64,000 nucleotides of DNA, taken from positions 1 through 64,000 of the forward strand of contig NZ_BLLH01000009.1 of NCBI RefSeq assembly GCF_011170065.1, written 5' to 3'. The position numbers were made by a program, and so were the translations under genes. The DNA comes from Pseudolactococcus insecticola (GTDB taxonomy: Bacteria; Bacillota; Bacilli; Lactobacillales; Streptococcaceae). Of the stretch, positions 15,946-26,361 are shown piece after piece. The notes beneath the pieces were generated by a model. The model saw only the letters and a list, made by a program, of their open reading frames with translations, did no database searches and was not told where the DNA came from. Positions within the stretch are counted from its first letter, which is position 1, and the number at the start of each line of letters is the position of its first letter.

Positions 15946-15974
15946 TTGAAATTCACAGTATAAAATGTTAAAAT
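15946..15974 (+). promoter_or_regulatory. secA promoter
   Basis: TTGAAA (15946-15951), 17-base spacer, TAAAAT (15969-15974). The ribosome site AGGAGAAG is just before the ATG. Confidence 0.65.
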
Positions 15975-16024
15975 TGAGAGAAGTATTCTATTTTAGGAAA
16001 TCCTAAAATTATCTAGGAGAAGAA

Positions 16025-18616
16025 ATGGCAAATATCATTCAACGATTAATTGAAAATGATAACAAACAATTAAAAAAATTACATAAAATGGCTGACAAAG
16101 TTGAAAGCTTTGAATCAGCTTTTGCTGAGTTATCTGACGAGGCACTTCAAGCTAAGACGCCTGAACTCAAACAGCGCTATCAAAATGGGGAGTCACTTGA
16201 TGACCTGCTTTTTGAAGCATTTGCTGTAGCGCGCGAAGGCGCAAAACGTGTGCTAGGCCTGTTTCCTTATCATGTGCAAATTATGGGTGGGATTGTCCTG
16301 CATAACGGAGATGTCCCCGAGATGCGGACAGGTGAAGGTAAAACGCTGACCGCAACAATGCCGGTCTATCTTAATGCCTTGTCTGGCGAAGGTGTGCACG
16401 TTGTCACCGTCAATGAGTACTTGTCAGCACGTGATGCGACAGAAATGGGTGAGCTATATAACTGGCTTGGTTTGAGCGTTGGAATCAACTCATCGACCAA
16501 ATCGCCTGAAGAAAAACGTGCCGCTTATTTGTGTGACATCACTTATTCGACCAACTCAGAGCTTGGCTTTGACTACTTGCGTGATAACATGGTGACGACT
16601 TTTGAAGAGATGAGTCAACGTCCGCTTAACTATGCCTTAGTCGATGAGGTTGACTCAATCTTAATTGATGAGGCAAGAACGCCTTTGATCATTTCGGGTC
16701 AGGCTGAAAGTTCGAGTGCACTTTATCACCGTGCTGACCAGTTTGTCAAGACCCTGTTTGGTCATGAAGACTATGAAGAAGGCGATGATTACAAAGTCGA
16801 TGTTCAGTCGAAAACGATTGGTTTGACTGAAGAAGGCATCGACAAGGCTGAGAAATTCTTTGCTATTGATAATCTTTATGACCTTGAAAATGCAGCTCTG
16901 ACGCACTTTGTGGACAACTCCTTGCGTGCCAACTATATCATGGCGCTTGACTTGGATTACATGGTTGATGAAAATCAAGAAGTCTTGATTGTTGACCAGT
17001 TTACAGGGCGTGCGATGGAAGGTCGTCGTTTTTCTGACGGCCTCCACCAAGCTATCGAGGCCAAAGAAGGTGTGCCGATTCAAGACGAATCGAAGACTAT
17101 GGCGTCAATCACCTATCAGAACTACTTTAGAATGTATAAAAAACTGTCAGGCATGACAGGGACTGGTAAGACGGAAGCTGAAGAATTCCGCGAGATTTAT
17201 AATATCCAGATTATCCCGATTCCGACAAATAAACCCGTGCAACGTTTGGATCATCCAGATTTGCTCTATCCAACAATCGAGTCTAAGTTTGCGGCTGTTG
17301 TGCGCGATGTGCGCAACCGTCACGAAAAAGGACAGCCGATTTTGATTGGGACAGTTGGCGTTGAAACGTCAGAAATTATCTCAAACGAGTTGGTTAAAGC
17401 AGGTATTCCGCATGAAGTGCTCAATGCGAAAAATCACTTTAAAGAAGCGCAAATCATCATGAATGCCGGCCAAAAAGGTGCTGTCACCATTGCAACCAAC
17501 ATGGCAGGTCGTGGTACCGATATTAAACTTGGCGCAGGTGTTGTCGATCATGAGGATATCGAATACCGTGGTTTAGCGGTTATTGGGACTGAACGTCATG
17601 AGTCTCGTCGGATTGACAATCAGCTTCGCGGTCGTTCAGGTCGTCAAGGTGACCCAGGTGTGTCACAATTTTATCTGTCACTTGAAGATGATTTGATGCG
17701 TCGCTTTGGTAGCGAACGTGTTGCGGCTGTTTTGGAACGTTTCAAAATCGAGGGTGAAGATGCTGTGATTAAATCACGCATGATTACCAACCAGATTGAA
17801 GCGTCACAAAAGCGTGTTGAAGGTAATAACTATGATTCACGTAAACAAGTTTTGCAATATGATGATGTGATTCGTGAACAGCGCGAAGTTATCTATGCAC
17901 AGCGTTATACAGTGATTACAGCTAAGGAAGATCTGACGCCGCAACTCATGGGTATGTTTGGTCGGACAATTGACCGCCTTGTTGACGGGCAAGCACCACT
18001 TGGTAAGCTTGACGAAACGGGAACTAAGGACTTAATTGTCCAAGTTGAGAGCAATCTGCTTTCTGACGGTGATCTGACTGAAGAAGCGCTCAGCGGCCTG
18101 AAACTTTCGGAAGTCAAAGGATTGATTTTTGACAAAGTGAAGGCAGTTTATGCAGATCAAATGGCAAAATTAGCTGAACCTGAACGTCAGCTGAGCTTCC
18201 AACAAGCTGTTGTGCTTCGGACGGTTGATACTAACTGGTCAGAACATATTGACCAGCTGGATCAGATGCGTCAGAGCGTTGGCTTGCGTGGCTATGCGCA
18301 AAATAATCCGCTTGTCGAGTACCAACAAGAAGCTTTTACCATGTTCAATAACATGGTGGGTGCTATCGAATTTGAAGTGACACGTTTGATGATGAAAGCA
18401 CAAATTCATCCGCAAACAGCCATTCAAGAGGAACATGCACCAAAAGTTGTCACAACGGCATCACAAGAAAACTTGACAGATGTCACAACGGCGCAAGCCA
18501 ATACAGGTGAGGATGTATCAGACATCGACTTTTCAAAAGTTGGCAGAAATGATCCCTGCCCATGTGGCTCAGGCAAAAAATTCAAAAATTGCCATGGCCG
18601 TGCAAAAATTGCGTAA
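16025..18616 (+). CDS. secA: Preprotein translocase ATPase SecA
   Basis: 863 aa. Motor of Sec-dependent protein export, working with SecYEG at the membrane. Motifs: [14 protein letters not shown] (Walker A), [20 protein letters not shown] (Walker B), [13 protein letters not shown], and [13 protein letters not shown]. The C-terminal zinc/SecB-like tail [14 protein letters not shown] is intact. It stands alone with its own promoter. A major client, the secreted PcsB-type protein, is encoded just upstream. Confidence 0.98.
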   Translation: MANIIQRLIENDNKQLKKLHKMADKVESFESAFAELSDEALQAKTPELKQRYQNGESLDDLLFEAFAVAREGAKRVLGLFPYHVQIMGGIVLHNGDVPEMRTGEGKTLTATMPVYLNALSGEGVHVVTVNEYLSARDATEMGELYNWLGLSVGINSSTKSPEEKRAAYLCDITYSTNSELGFDYLRDNMVTTFEEMSQRPLNYALVDEVDSILIDEARTPLIISGQAESSSALYHRADQFVKTLFGHEDYEEGDDYKVDVQSKTIGLTEEGIDKAEKFFAIDNLYDLENAALTHFVDNSLRANYIMALDLDYMVDENQEVLIVDQFTGRAMEGRRFSDGLHQAIEAKEGVPIQDESKTMASITYQNYFRMYKKLSGMTGTGKTEAEEFREIYNIQIIPIPTNKPVQRLDHPDLLYPTIESKFAAVVRDVRNRHEKGQPILIGTVGVETSEIISNELVKAGIPHEVLNAKNHFKEAQIIMNAGQKGAVTIATNMAGRGTDIKLGAGVVDHEDIEYRGLAVIGTERHESRRIDNQLRGRSGRQGDPGVSQFYLSLEDDLMRRFGSERVAAVLERFKIEGEDAVIKSRMITNQIEASQKRVEGNNYDSRKQVLQYDDVIREQREVIYAQRYTVITAKEDLTPQLMGMFGRTIDRLVDGQAPLGKLDETGTKDLIVQVESNLLSDGDLTEEALSGLKLSEVKGLIFDKVKAVYADQMAKLAEPERQLSFQQAVVLRTVDTNWSEHIDQLDQMRQSVGLRGYAQNNPLVEYQQEAFTMFNNMVGAIEFEVTRLMMKAQIHPQTAIQEEHAPKVVTTASQENLTDVTTAQANTGEDVSDIDFSKVGRNDPCPCGSGKKFKNCHGRAKIA

Positions 18617-18695
18617 GCAATCATTTCAAATAGAAAAATAAAAGTATAAGACTTCCTAGTGCGAAAATGCACCAACATTAACTAAAGGACTAAGC

Positions 18696-19727
18696 ATGAC
18701 ATTCAAAGAAATCTCTCCGAAACTGGAAATAGAGGAAATCAAAGAGTTAGGTAAACTTTCTGAAGCGACCCTAGCCTTGAAAACAGCGCGTGATCGTGAG
18801 CTTGAGGCAATTATCAAAGGGGAAGATGACCGTGTTTTGTTGGTTATCGGACCTTGTTCGTCAGACAATGAACCTGCGGCACTTGAGTACGCACGTCGTC
18901 TTGCGAAATTGCAAGAAACTGTCAAAGACCGGATTTTCATGGTGATGCGTGTCTATACGGCAAAACCACGAACTAATGGTGATGGCTATAAAGGCTTGAT
19001 TCACCAGCCGGATGCGTCAGCTCAGCCTGATCTTTTGAACGGAATCAAGGCGGTGCGTGAATTGCATTATAAAGTCATCACTGAAACAGGCATGACGACG
19101 GCTGATGAGATGCTATATCCTGAAAATCTTCGCATTATCGATGATTTGGTCAGCTATATCGCTGTTGGTGCGCGTTCTGTTGAAAATCAACAGCACCGTT
19201 TTGTTGCCTCAGGGATTGATGTGCCAGTTGGTTTGAAAAATCCGACATCAGGGAACTTGAACGTGATGTTTAACGGTATCTACGCAGCACAAAATCCGCA
19301 GAATTTCCTGTTTAACCGCACTGAAGTGCAAACAGAAGGCAACCCGTTGTCGCACGCTATTTTACGTGGTGCACTCAATGAATACGGTAAAAATATTCCA
19401 AACTATTATACAGACAATCTGCTAGATGCGATTGCGTCGTATGAAAAAATGGGTCTTGAAAATCCATTTATCATGATTGACACCAACCACGATAACTCAG
19501 GTAAACGCTACATGGAGCAGATTCGCATTGTGCGTCAGACCTTGATTAACCGCAAGTGGAATCCGCTGATTAGCAAATATGTTCGCGGTTTCATGATTGA
19601 GTCATATCTTGAAGATGGGCGTCAAGACACGCCTGAAGTCTTCGGAAAATCAATCACAGATCCATGTCTTGGTTGGGATAAAACTGAAGCCTTGGTCAAT
19701 GAAATTTACACAACACTCGGTGAATAA
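18696..19727 (+). CDS. aroF: DAHP synthase, first tandem copy
   Basis: 343 aa, class I alpha (AroF/G/H type). Condenses phosphoenolpyruvate and erythrose 4-phosphate to DAHP, the first step to aromatic amino acids. Motifs: VIGPCSSDN, MRVYTAKPRTNGDGYKGL, GARSVENQQHRFVASG, IDTNHDNSGK and the metal/substrate C-terminus ESYLEDGRQ. Ribosome site AAAGGA. A paralogue follows after a terminator. The two differ most in the first 40 residues, where feedback control resides in this family, so they may respond to different amino acids. Confidence 0.95.
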   Translation: MTFKEISPKLEIEEIKELGKLSEATLALKTARDRELEAIIKGEDDRVLLVIGPCSSDNEPAALEYARRLAKLQETVKDRIFMVMRVYTAKPRTNGDGYKGLIHQPDASAQPDLLNGIKAVRELHYKVITETGMTTADEMLYPENLRIIDDLVSYIAVGARSVENQQHRFVASGIDVPVGLKNPTSGNLNVMFNGIYAAQNPQNFLFNRTEVQTEGNPLSHAILRGALNEYGKNIPNYYTDNLLDAIASYEKMGLENPFIMIDTNHDNSGKRYMEQIRIVRQTLINRKWNPLISKYVRGFMIESYLEDGRQDTPEVFGKSITDPCLGWDKTEALVNEIYTTLGE

Positions 19728-19736
19728 ATAGCAAGT

Positions 19737-19770
19737 AAAACAAAACTGAAGTCAGCTTCAGTTTTTGTTT
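19737..19770 (+). terminator. Terminator between the two DAHP synthases
   Basis: AAAACTGAAG and CTTCAGTTTT form a perfect stem around a four-base loop with T-run. The second copy therefore needs its own promoter or read-through. Confidence 0.87.
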
Positions 19771-19816
19771 AAGAAAACTTATCAGAATTTTAGAAAGATA
19801 GAAAGAATTTAATCAA

Positions 19817-20845
19817 ATGGGCATTCATCAAAAAGGTACGACAATCGACATCGCAGAAATCAAAACCCACGCTAAACTTGAAGGTGACGTACTGACAAGA
19901 AAAAATGCGCGTGATGCGGAGCTAAAAAACATTATCACAGGTCAAGATGACCGCCTGCTTCTCGTCATCGGACCTTGTTCGTCAGATAACGAAGCGGCTG
20001 TGCTTGAATATGCGCACCGTTTAGCTGCTTTGCAAGAAAAAGTGAAAGATAAAGTTTTCATGGTGATGCGCGTCTACACGGCAAAACCACGGACCAACGG
20101 CGATGGTTACAAAGGGCTGATGCACCAACCAGACACATCAAAACTGCCTGATCTGATCAATGGCATTCACGCCGTCCGCGACTTGCACTATAAAGTCATC
20201 ACTGAAACAGGCCTGACGACCGCGGATGAGATGCTTTATCCGTCAAATTTGAAAATGGTGGATGATTTGGTCAGCTACCATGCGATTGGCGCACGGTCAG
20301 TGGAAGACCAAGAACACCGTTTTGTTGCCTCAGGGATTGATGCACCGACGGGCATGAAAAATCCAACATCAGGCAATCTAAACGTCATGTTTAACGCCAT
20401 TCACGCTGCACAAAACAAGCAAAATTTCCTCTATGGTAATGCAGAAGTAGATACAGATGGCAATCCGCTAGCACATGTCATCCTGCGTGGCGCAACCAAT
20501 GAACATGGCGAAAATGAGCCAAATTACTACTATGATAACTTAATTAAAGCAATCGCCCAGTATGAAAAAATGGGCCTTGAAAATCCATTTATCATGGTTG
20601 ACACCAACCACGATAACTCTGGCAAACAATTCATGGAGCAGATCCGCATTGTCCGTCAAACATTGATTAACCGCGATTGGAATGAAAAAATTAAAGCAAG
20701 CGTTCGTGGCTTTATGATAGAATCTTACCTTGAAGATGGGCGTCAAGATACGCCGGAAGTTTTCGGAAAATCTATCACAGACCCTTGTCTTGGCTGGGAT
20801 AAGACAGAAGCGCTGGTCAATGAAATCTACACAACATTAAGCTAA
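19817..20845 (+). CDS. aroF: DAHP synthase, second tandem copy
   Basis: 342 aa, same reaction and same motifs as the copy upstream (VIGPCSSDN, MRVYTAKPRTNGDGYKGL, GARSVEDQEHRF, DTNHDNSGK). By eye about three quarters of residues are shared, with near identity from residue 80 on. N-terminus and the 210-260 region differ. The ribosome site is weak (GAAAGAA), and no clear promoter is seen in the 46 bases behind the terminator. Two isozymes of differing feedback sensitivity are the likely meaning. Confidence 0.94.
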   Translation: MGIHQKGTTIDIAEIKTHAKLEGDVLTRKNARDAELKNIITGQDDRLLLVIGPCSSDNEAAVLEYAHRLAALQEKVKDKVFMVMRVYTAKPRTNGDGYKGLMHQPDTSKLPDLINGIHAVRDLHYKVITETGLTTADEMLYPSNLKMVDDLVSYHAIGARSVEDQEHRFVASGIDAPTGMKNPTSGNLNVMFNAIHAAQNKQNFLYGNAEVDTDGNPLAHVILRGATNEHGENEPNYYYDNLIKAIAQYEKMGLENPFIMVDTNHDNSGKQFMEQIRIVRQTLINRDWNEKIKASVRGFMIESYLEDGRQDTPEVFGKSITDPCLGWDKTEALVNEIYTTLS

Positions 20846-20902
20846 TAGTATAACACCAATTTTCTGGTATAGCACACATGAAAAAGTTTCCCTGTTTTTT
20901 TA

Positions 20903-20931
20903 TTGCAAACCTTTTCATTTTGTGTTAAAAT
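20903..20931 (+). promoter_or_regulatory. ptsHI promoter
   Basis: TTGCAA (20903-20908), 17-base spacer, TAAAAT (20926-20931). Same -35 and spacer as gapA, in keeping with strong constitutive expression. Leader of about 65 bases with AAGGAG. Confidence 0.75.
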
Positions 20932-21001
20932 AATTTATGTAATGGCTTTCATTGAAAAATGAGCCAGAAAAAATTTGTAAACAAATAAGGAGAATGCAAT
21001 C

Positions 21002-21268
21002 ATGGCATCTAAAGATTTTCACATCGTAGCTGAAACAGGTATCCACGCACGTCCTGCAACTTTGCTTGTTCAAGCAGCTTCAAAATTCACTTCTGACATC
21101 AACCTTGAGTACAAAGGTAAATCAGTTAACTTGAAATCAATCATGGGTGTTATGTCACTTGGTGTTGGTCAAGGCGCTGACGTTACAATCGCTGCTGAAG
21201 GTGCTGATGCTGAAGACGCAATCGCAGCAATCGCAGACACAATGACTAAAGAAGGATTGGCTGAATAA
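21002..21268 (+). CDS. ptsH: Phosphocarrier protein HPr
   Basis: 88 aa. Carries phosphate from enzyme I to the sugar-specific EIIA proteins on His15 (TGIHARPAT). Ser46 in LKSIMGVMS is the site for HPr kinase; HPr(Ser-P) is the co-repressor of CcpA in Gram-positive bacteria. Codon bias indicates high expression. ptsI begins two bases after the stop, so the two form one operon. HPr kinase is not in this window. Confidence 0.98.
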   Translation: MASKDFHIVAETGIHARPATLLVQAASKFTSDINLEYKGKSVNLKSIMGVMSLGVGQGADVTIAAEGADAEDAIAAIADTMTKEGLAE

Positions 21269-21270
21269 TC

Positions 21271-22998
21271 ATGACAGAGAAGCTTAAAGGTATTGCCGCA
21301 TCTAGCGGTGTTGCAGTTGCCAAAGCTTATCTTCTGGTTCAACCGGATTTGTCATTTGAGACAGTTTCTGTCGACAATACTGACAACGAAGAAGCTCGTT
21401 TGGATGCTGCTCTTGAAGCAAGCACAAGCGAGCTTAACGTTATCCGTGAAAAAGCCGTAGATAGCCTTGGCGAAGAAGCAGCATCAGTTTTCGATGCACA
21501 TTTGATGGTTCTTGCTGACCCAGAAATGATTGGTCAAATCAAAGAAACAATCCGTGCTAAGAAAACCAATGCTGAAAGTGCGCTCAAAGAAGTGACAGAT
21601 ATGTTCATCACTTTGTTTGAAAATATGGACGAAAATCCATACATGCAAGAGCGTGCTGCAGATATTAAAGATGTGACAAAACGTGTGCTTGCAAACTTGC
21701 TTGGTAAAAAATTGCCAAGCCCAGCAACTATCGACGAAGAAGTTATCGTCGTTGCACACGACTTGACGCCATCTGATACGGCACAACTTGATAAAAAGTT
21801 TGTTAAAGCTTTCATCACAAATATCGGTGGCCGTACAAGTCACTCTGCTATCATGGCACGTACACTTGAAATCCCCGCTGTTCTTGGTACAAACAATATC
21901 ACAACACTCGTTGCTGAAGGACAACTCCTTGCTGTCAACGGGATTACTGGTGAAGTGATTATCGAGCCAAGTGATGCTGAACAAGCTGAATTTATCGCTG
22001 CTGGTAAAGCTTATGCTGACCAAAAAGCAGAATGGGCACAACTCAAAGATGCTGAAACAGTGACAGCTGATGGTAAACATTTTGAACTTGCAGCAAACAT
22101 TGGGACACCAAAAGACGTGACAGGCGTAAACGACAACGGTGGCGAAGCTATCGGCCTTTACCGCACAGAGTTCCTATACATGGACTCGCAAGATTTCCCA
22201 ACTGAAGACGAACAATACGAAGCTTACAAAGCAGTGCTTGAAGGCATGGATGGTAAGCCTGTCGTTGTTCGTACCATGGATATCGGTGGCGATAAAGAAC
22301 TGCCTTATTTTGATCTACCAAAAGAAATGAATCCGTTCCTTGGCTACCGTGCTTTGCGTATTAGCTTGTCAGAAGGTGGCGATGCCATGTTCCGCACACA
22401 GCTTCGTGCACTTTTGCGTGCCTCAGTTCACGGTCAACTTCGTATCATGTTCCCAATGGTTGCACTTGTTACAGAATTCCGTGCGGCTAAGAAACTTTTC
22501 GATGAAGAAAAAGCAAACTTGCTCGCTGAAGGCGTTGCAGTTGCGGATAATATCCAAGTGGGTATCATGATCGAAATCCCAGCGGCAGCAATGCTTGCTG
22601 ACCAATTTGCCAAAGAAGTAGACTTCTTCTCAATCGGTACAAACGACCTCATCCAATACACGATGGCCGCTGACCGTATGAACGAACAAGTTTCTTACCT
22701 CTACCAACCTTACAACCCTTCAATCTTGCGTTTGATCAATAACGTGATCAAAGCAGCGCATGCTGAAGGTAAATGGGCTGGTATGTGTGGCGAAATGGCA
22801 GGCGACCAAACTGCCGTGCCGCTTTTGATGGGTATGGGTCTTGATGAGTTCTCAATGAGTGCAACATCAATTCTCCAAACACGGTCACTCATGAAACGTC
22901 TCGACACAACTAAGATGGCTGAATTGGCTGATAAAGCTCTTACAACTTGCGCAACAATGGAAGAAGTTGTTGCTTTGGTTGAAGATTATACAAAATAA
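21271..22998 (+). CDS. ptsI: Phosphoenolpyruvate-protein phosphotransferase (enzyme I)
   Basis: 575 aa. Takes phosphate from PEP and passes it to HPr; the first step for every PTS sugar. Phosphorylated His191 lies in [13 protein letters not shown]; the PEP-binding part shows [29 protein letters not shown] and the C-terminal GMCGEMAGD with catalytic Cys. Follows ptsH in one operon and ends at a terminator. It energises the three PTS transporters encoded at 33-46 kb. Confidence 0.98.
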   Translation: MTEKLKGIAASSGVAVAKAYLLVQPDLSFETVSVDNTDNEEARLDAALEASTSELNVIREKAVDSLGEEAASVFDAHLMVLADPEMIGQIKETIRAKKTNAESALKEVTDMFITLFENMDENPYMQERAADIKDVTKRVLANLLGKKLPSPATIDEEVIVVAHDLTPSDTAQLDKKFVKAFITNIGGRTSHSAIMARTLEIPAVLGTNNITTLVAEGQLLAVNGITGEVIIEPSDAEQAEFIAAGKAYADQKAEWAQLKDAETVTADGKHFELAANIGTPKDVTGVNDNGGEAIGLYRTEFLYMDSQDFPTEDEQYEAYKAVLEGMDGKPVVVRTMDIGGDKELPYFDLPKEMNPFLGYRALRISLSEGGDAMFRTQLRALLRASVHGQLRIMFPMVALVTEFRAAKKLFDEEKANLLAEGVAVADNIQVGIMIEIPAAAMLADQFAKEVDFFSIGTNDLIQYTMAADRMNEQVSYLYQPYNPSILRLINNVIKAAHAEGKWAGMCGEMAGDQTAVPLLMGMGLDEFSMSATSILQTRSLMKRLDTTKMAELADKALTTCATMEEVVALVEDYTK

Positions 22999-23007
22999 TT
23001 TTGACTT

Positions 23008-23034
23008 AAAACAGGACTTAGGTTCTGTTTTTTT
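23008..23034 (+). terminator. ptsHI terminator
   Basis: AAAACAGGAC with GTTCTGTTTT (one G-U) around loop TTAG, then T-run. Nearly the same as the terminator of the tRNA cluster at 618-645. Confidence 0.87.
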
Positions 23035-23089
23035 GTGCCCAAAATACTAGGAAATAGCCATTATTTGAAATGAATTTGATTCGCTTGAC

Positions 23090-23146
23090 AAACTACATCT
23101 AGTGTGATAAGGTGCGATTTTACATAATCTAACACAATATATAGTG
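23090..23146 (+). promoter_or_regulatory. Pair of NrdR-like boxes before nrdD
   Basis: Box 2, ACACAATATATAGTG (23132-23146), closely fits the NrdR consensus; box 1 (23090-23106, around ACATCTAGTGT) fits less well but resembles streptococcal versions. Their matching ends are 42 bases apart, about four helix turns, as expected for paired NrdR sites. NrdR represses ribonucleotide reductase genes when dATP/ATP is high. Confidence 0.68.
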
Positions 23147-23154
23147 ATTTACCC

Positions 23155-23183
23155 TTTACAAACTGACTCGTATTTGGTAGAAT
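23155..23183 (+). promoter_or_regulatory. nrdD promoter
   Basis: TTTACA (23155-23160), 17-base spacer, TAGAAT (23178-23183) with upstream TGG. A second -35-like TTGACA at 23085-23090 overlaps the first NrdR-like box. Confidence 0.65.
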
Positions 23184-23220
23184 ATATCTACAATGATTTT
23201 TTAGAAATTAGGTATACGAT

Positions 23221-25467
23221 ATGATGGTTTGGGAAACAACTGAAACACTTGAAACTACGATGGAGGTCGTCAAACGTGATGGTCGCCATTTAAATTTTGA
23301 GCCAGAAAAAATTTATGATGCGCTCAAAAAGGCATCAGACGAGCTGACAAAGATGTCGCCTGTTCAGGAAGTCAAACTGGAAGGTCTGACGGATAAAATC
23401 GTTGCGACGATTTTTGATCGTTTTGACAAGAATGTCAAAATCTACGAAATTCAAAATATTGTGGAACACGTTTTGTTGGATGCAAACGAGTATGAGCTTG
23501 CAAAAACGTATATCAATTACCGTACGAAACGTGATTTTGAGCGCTCTCAGGCGACAGATATAAACTTCACGATTGACAAACTCATTAACAAAGACCAAAC
23601 GGTTGTCAATGAAAATGCCAATAAAGACAGCGACGTGTTTAATACACAACGTGACTTGACTGCTGGGATTGTCGGTAAGTCAATTGGTTTGAAAATGTTG
23701 CCTGCACACGTTGCCAATGCGCATCAAAAAGGTGATATTCACTTTCATGACCTGGACTACCAACCCTATGCACCAATGACAAACTGTTGTTTAGTGGATG
23801 TCAAAGGCATGTTAAATGATGGCTTTAAACTCGGAAACGCAGTTATCGACAGTCCAAAATCAATCCAAACAGCTGCCGCACAAATCTCACAAATCATTGC
23901 CAATGTGGCGTCAAGCCAATACGGCGGGACCTCTGTCAACCGTATTGATGAAGTGCTTGCGCCTTACGCACGCCTCAACTATGACAAACACATGAATGAT
24001 GCAAAAGAGTGGGTTGCTGCAGAAAAACGTGAAGCCTATGCCCGTGCCAAAACAGCTAAAGACATCTATGATGCCATGCAAAGTCTTGAGTACGAGATCA
24101 ATACCTTGTTTACGTCCAATGGTCAAACACCATTTACAACCTTTGGTTTTGGTCTTGGTGAGGACTGGTATGCGCGTGAAATTCAAAAAGCCATTCTCCA
24201 AAATCGTATCAAAGGACTTGGCAAGGAAGGTCGCACAGCGATTTTTCCAAAACTTGTATTCACGATCAAACGTGGCCTCAATCTAAACGCCACAGATCCT
24301 AACTATGACATCAAGGAACTTGCAGCAGAATGTGCCACAAAACGTATGTATCCAGATATTGTCAGCTACGACAAAATCGTTGAGCTAACAGGATCCTTCA
24401 AAGCACCTATGGGTTGTCGTTCATTCTTACAAGGTTGGCAAGATGAAAATGGTCATGATGTTGTTGACGGTCGTATGAACTTAGGCGTTGTGACGCTGAA
24501 CTTACCTCGTATTGCCCTTGAGTCAAAAGGCGACAAGGAAAAATTCTGGCAAATCTTCGGTGAACGCATGGAAGTCATGAAAGACGCCCTTGTTTACCGA
24601 GTTGAGCGTGTCAAAGAAGCAACACCAGCAAACGCACCGATTCTTTATGAAAATGGTGCATTTGGCAAACGTCTTTCCCGTACAGACTCAGTAGATGAGC
24701 TTTTCAAAAATCGCCGTGCCACAGTTTCTGCTGGCTACATCGGTCTTTACGAAGTTGCAACTGAGTTTTATGGTGGCGAATGGGAACACAATCCAGAAGC
24801 AAAAGAATTCACGCTTGACATCTTGCGTGAAATGAAAAAAGCTGCGGGCGAATGGTCTGACGAGTATGATTATCATTTCTCAATCTACTCAACACCGTCA
24901 GAATCACTGACAGACCGTTTCTGCCGTCTGGATACTGAAAAATTTGGCATTGTCAAAGACATTACTGATAAAGAGTACTACACCAACTCATTTCACTATG
25001 ATGTTCGTAAAAATCCGACACCATTTGAAAAGTTGGAATTTGAAAAAGACTATCCAGTCTATGCAAGCGGTGGTTTCATTCACTACTGTGAATATCCAAT
25101 GTTGCAACAAAATCCCAAAGCACTCGAAGCTGTCTGGGACTTTGCCTACGACCGTGTTGGCTACCTTGGTACCAATACACCAATCGACCATTGTTACGCC
25201 TGTGATTTTGAAGGAGACTTCACACCAACAGAACGCGGTTTCCAATGTCCAAACTGTGGCAATAGCGATCCGAAAACAGTTGACGTTGTTAAACGTACCT
25301 GTGGCTACCTTGGTAACCCGCAAGCACGTCCAATGGTCAATGGTCGTCACAAGGAGATTTCATCACGTGTCAAACATATGAACGGTTCAGTTGGTCACTT
25401 GTCAAATGGGGAAGATTTGGAAAGCGTTGCGATTGACGCAGCTAAGTCAAAATTTTTTCATCAATAA
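23221..25467 (+). CDS. nrdD: Anaerobic ribonucleoside-triphosphate reductase
   Basis: 748 aa. Makes deoxyribonucleotides without oxygen through a glycyl radical. The N-terminal ATP-cone (VVKRDGRHLNFEPEKIYDALKKAS) gives allosteric control. The C-terminus has a zinc site (CYAC...CPNC) and the radical loop RTCGYLG with Gly695. The start at 23221 lacks a strong ribosome site; a later ATG at 23260 is an alternative. The radical-SAM activase NrdG, which normally follows nrdD in lactococci, is not next to it; ecfA1 follows instead. Confidence 0.96.
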   Translation: MMVWETTETLETTMEVVKRDGRHLNFEPEKIYDALKKASDELTKMSPVQEVKLEGLTDKIVATIFDRFDKNVKIYEIQNIVEHVLLDANEYELAKTYINYRTKRDFERSQATDINFTIDKLINKDQTVVNENANKDSDVFNTQRDLTAGIVGKSIGLKMLPAHVANAHQKGDIHFHDLDYQPYAPMTNCCLVDVKGMLNDGFKLGNAVIDSPKSIQTAAAQISQIIANVASSQYGGTSVNRIDEVLAPYARLNYDKHMNDAKEWVAAEKREAYARAKTAKDIYDAMQSLEYEINTLFTSNGQTPFTTFGFGLGEDWYAREIQKAILQNRIKGLGKEGRTAIFPKLVFTIKRGLNLNATDPNYDIKELAAECATKRMYPDIVSYDKIVELTGSFKAPMGCRSFLQGWQDENGHDVVDGRMNLGVVTLNLPRIALESKGDKEKFWQIFGERMEVMKDALVYRVERVKEATPANAPILYENGAFGKRLSRTDSVDELFKNRRATVSAGYIGLYEVATEFYGGEWEHNPEAKEFTLDILREMKKAAGEWSDEYDYHFSIYSTPSESLTDRFCRLDTEKFGIVKDITDKEYYTNSFHYDVRKNPTPFEKLEFEKDYPVYASGGFIHYCEYPMLQQNPKALEAVWDFAYDRVGYLGTNTPIDHCYACDFEGDFTPTERGFQCPNCGNSDPKTVDVVKRTCGYLGNPQARPMVNGRHKEISSRVKHMNGSVGHLSNGEDLESVAIDAAKSKFFHQ

Positions 25468-25483
25468 GTGATAAATCAAACAT

Positions 25484-25510
25484 AAAACGGCGATAAAAAG
25501 CCGTTTTTTT
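25484..25510 (+). terminator. nrdD terminator
   Basis: AAAACGGC pairs with GCCGTTTT around GATAAAAA, then a T-run. The T-run passes directly into the TGC of the ecfA1 promoter. Confidence 0.87.
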
Positions 25511-25518
25511 GCTATAAT
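25510..25518 (+). promoter_or_regulatory. ecfA1 extended -10, leaderless geometry
   Basis: TGC-TATAAT, with TATAAT at 25513-25518, starts 12 bases before the ecfA1 ATG and directly adjoins the nrdD terminator. Confidence 0.68.
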
Positions 25519-25524
25519 AATAGC

Positions 25525-26361
25525 ATGACAAAGATTTTGAAAATTACGAAATTAAAATATAAATATGATGAGGAAAGTGACGTTCATGCAGTTGATGACG
25601 TGTCTTTTGACGTGTCACGTGGCGAGTGGGTGTCAATTATCGGACGAAATGGCTCGGGTAAATCAACTACGGCACGTCTGATTGATGGACTCATGGCGGC
25701 AGAATCTGGACAGATTGAGATTGACGGCGAGTTACTGACTGAGGACAATGTCTGGACACTTCGTCAGAAGATTGGCATGGTTTTTCAAAATCCGGATAAT
25801 CAATTTGTCGGCTCAACGGTGGAAGACGATGTCGCATTTGGCATGGAAAATCAAGGTGTCCCACGTGATGAAATGCTTTCACGAGTGGATGCTGCCCTGA
25901 GTCGTGTCGGTATGGCAGACTTTAAAACCAAGGAACCAGCTCGCTTATCGGGTGGTCAGAAGCAACGTGTCGCAATTGCGGGCATCGTGGCTCTGCGTCC
26001 TGACATCATTATCCTAGATGAAGCAACGTCCATGCTTGATCCGCAAGGGCGCACGGAAATCATCCGTGTGGTGCGTGAAATCAAGGAACAGTACGGTTTG
26101 ACGGTGATTTCAATCACGCATGATCTGGACGAGGCAAGTTTTTCTGATAAGATTATTGTTATGAAAGATGGTAAAATCGAGCAGATTGCAACACCTGAAA
26201 AGCTGTTTTTGAACAATGATTTGATTGAAATCGGGCTTGACGTGCCATTTGCGTCAAATGTCGCAGCCGATTTACGGCGTTCAGGGCTTGATATACCTGA
26301 AAAATATCTGACAGAAAGTGAGCTGGCTGACTTTATATGGCAATCCATTTTGACAAAGTAA
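25525..26361 (+). CDS. ecfA1: ECF transporter ATPase EcfA1
   Basis: 278 aa. One of two ATPases that power the energy-coupling factor module for vitamin uptake. Walker [15 protein letters not shown]-loop [13 protein letters not shown], signature [13 protein letters not shown], Walker [13 protein letters not shown], and switch His in SITHDLDEA. Overlaps ecfA2 by 25 bases. No ribosome site; the promoter sits directly in front, so this operon's mRNA is probably leaderless. Confidence 0.96.
   Translation: MTKILKITKLKYKYDEESDVHAVDDVSFDVSRGEWVSIIGRNGSGKSTTARLIDGLMAAESGQIEIDGELLTEDNVWTLRQKIGMVFQNPDNQFVGSTVEDDVAFGMENQGVPRDEMLSRVDAALSRVGMADFKTKEPARLSGGQKQRVAIAGIVALRPDIIILDEATSMLDPQGRTEIIRVVREIKEQYGLTVISITHDLDEASFSDKIIVMKDGKIEQIATPEKLFLNNDLIEIGLDVPFASNVAADLRRSGLDIPEKYLTESELADFIWQSILTK

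Noticed and set aside
18617..18695. T-box or attenuator before the first DAHP synthase
   Set aside because: The gap is only 79 bases and holds neither the T-box core nor a leader peptide with aromatic codons.
25484..25525. Riboswitch before the ECF operon
   Set aside because: Only a terminator hairpin and promoter fit in the 57-base gap; no room for an aptamer, and the mRNA probably has no leader.
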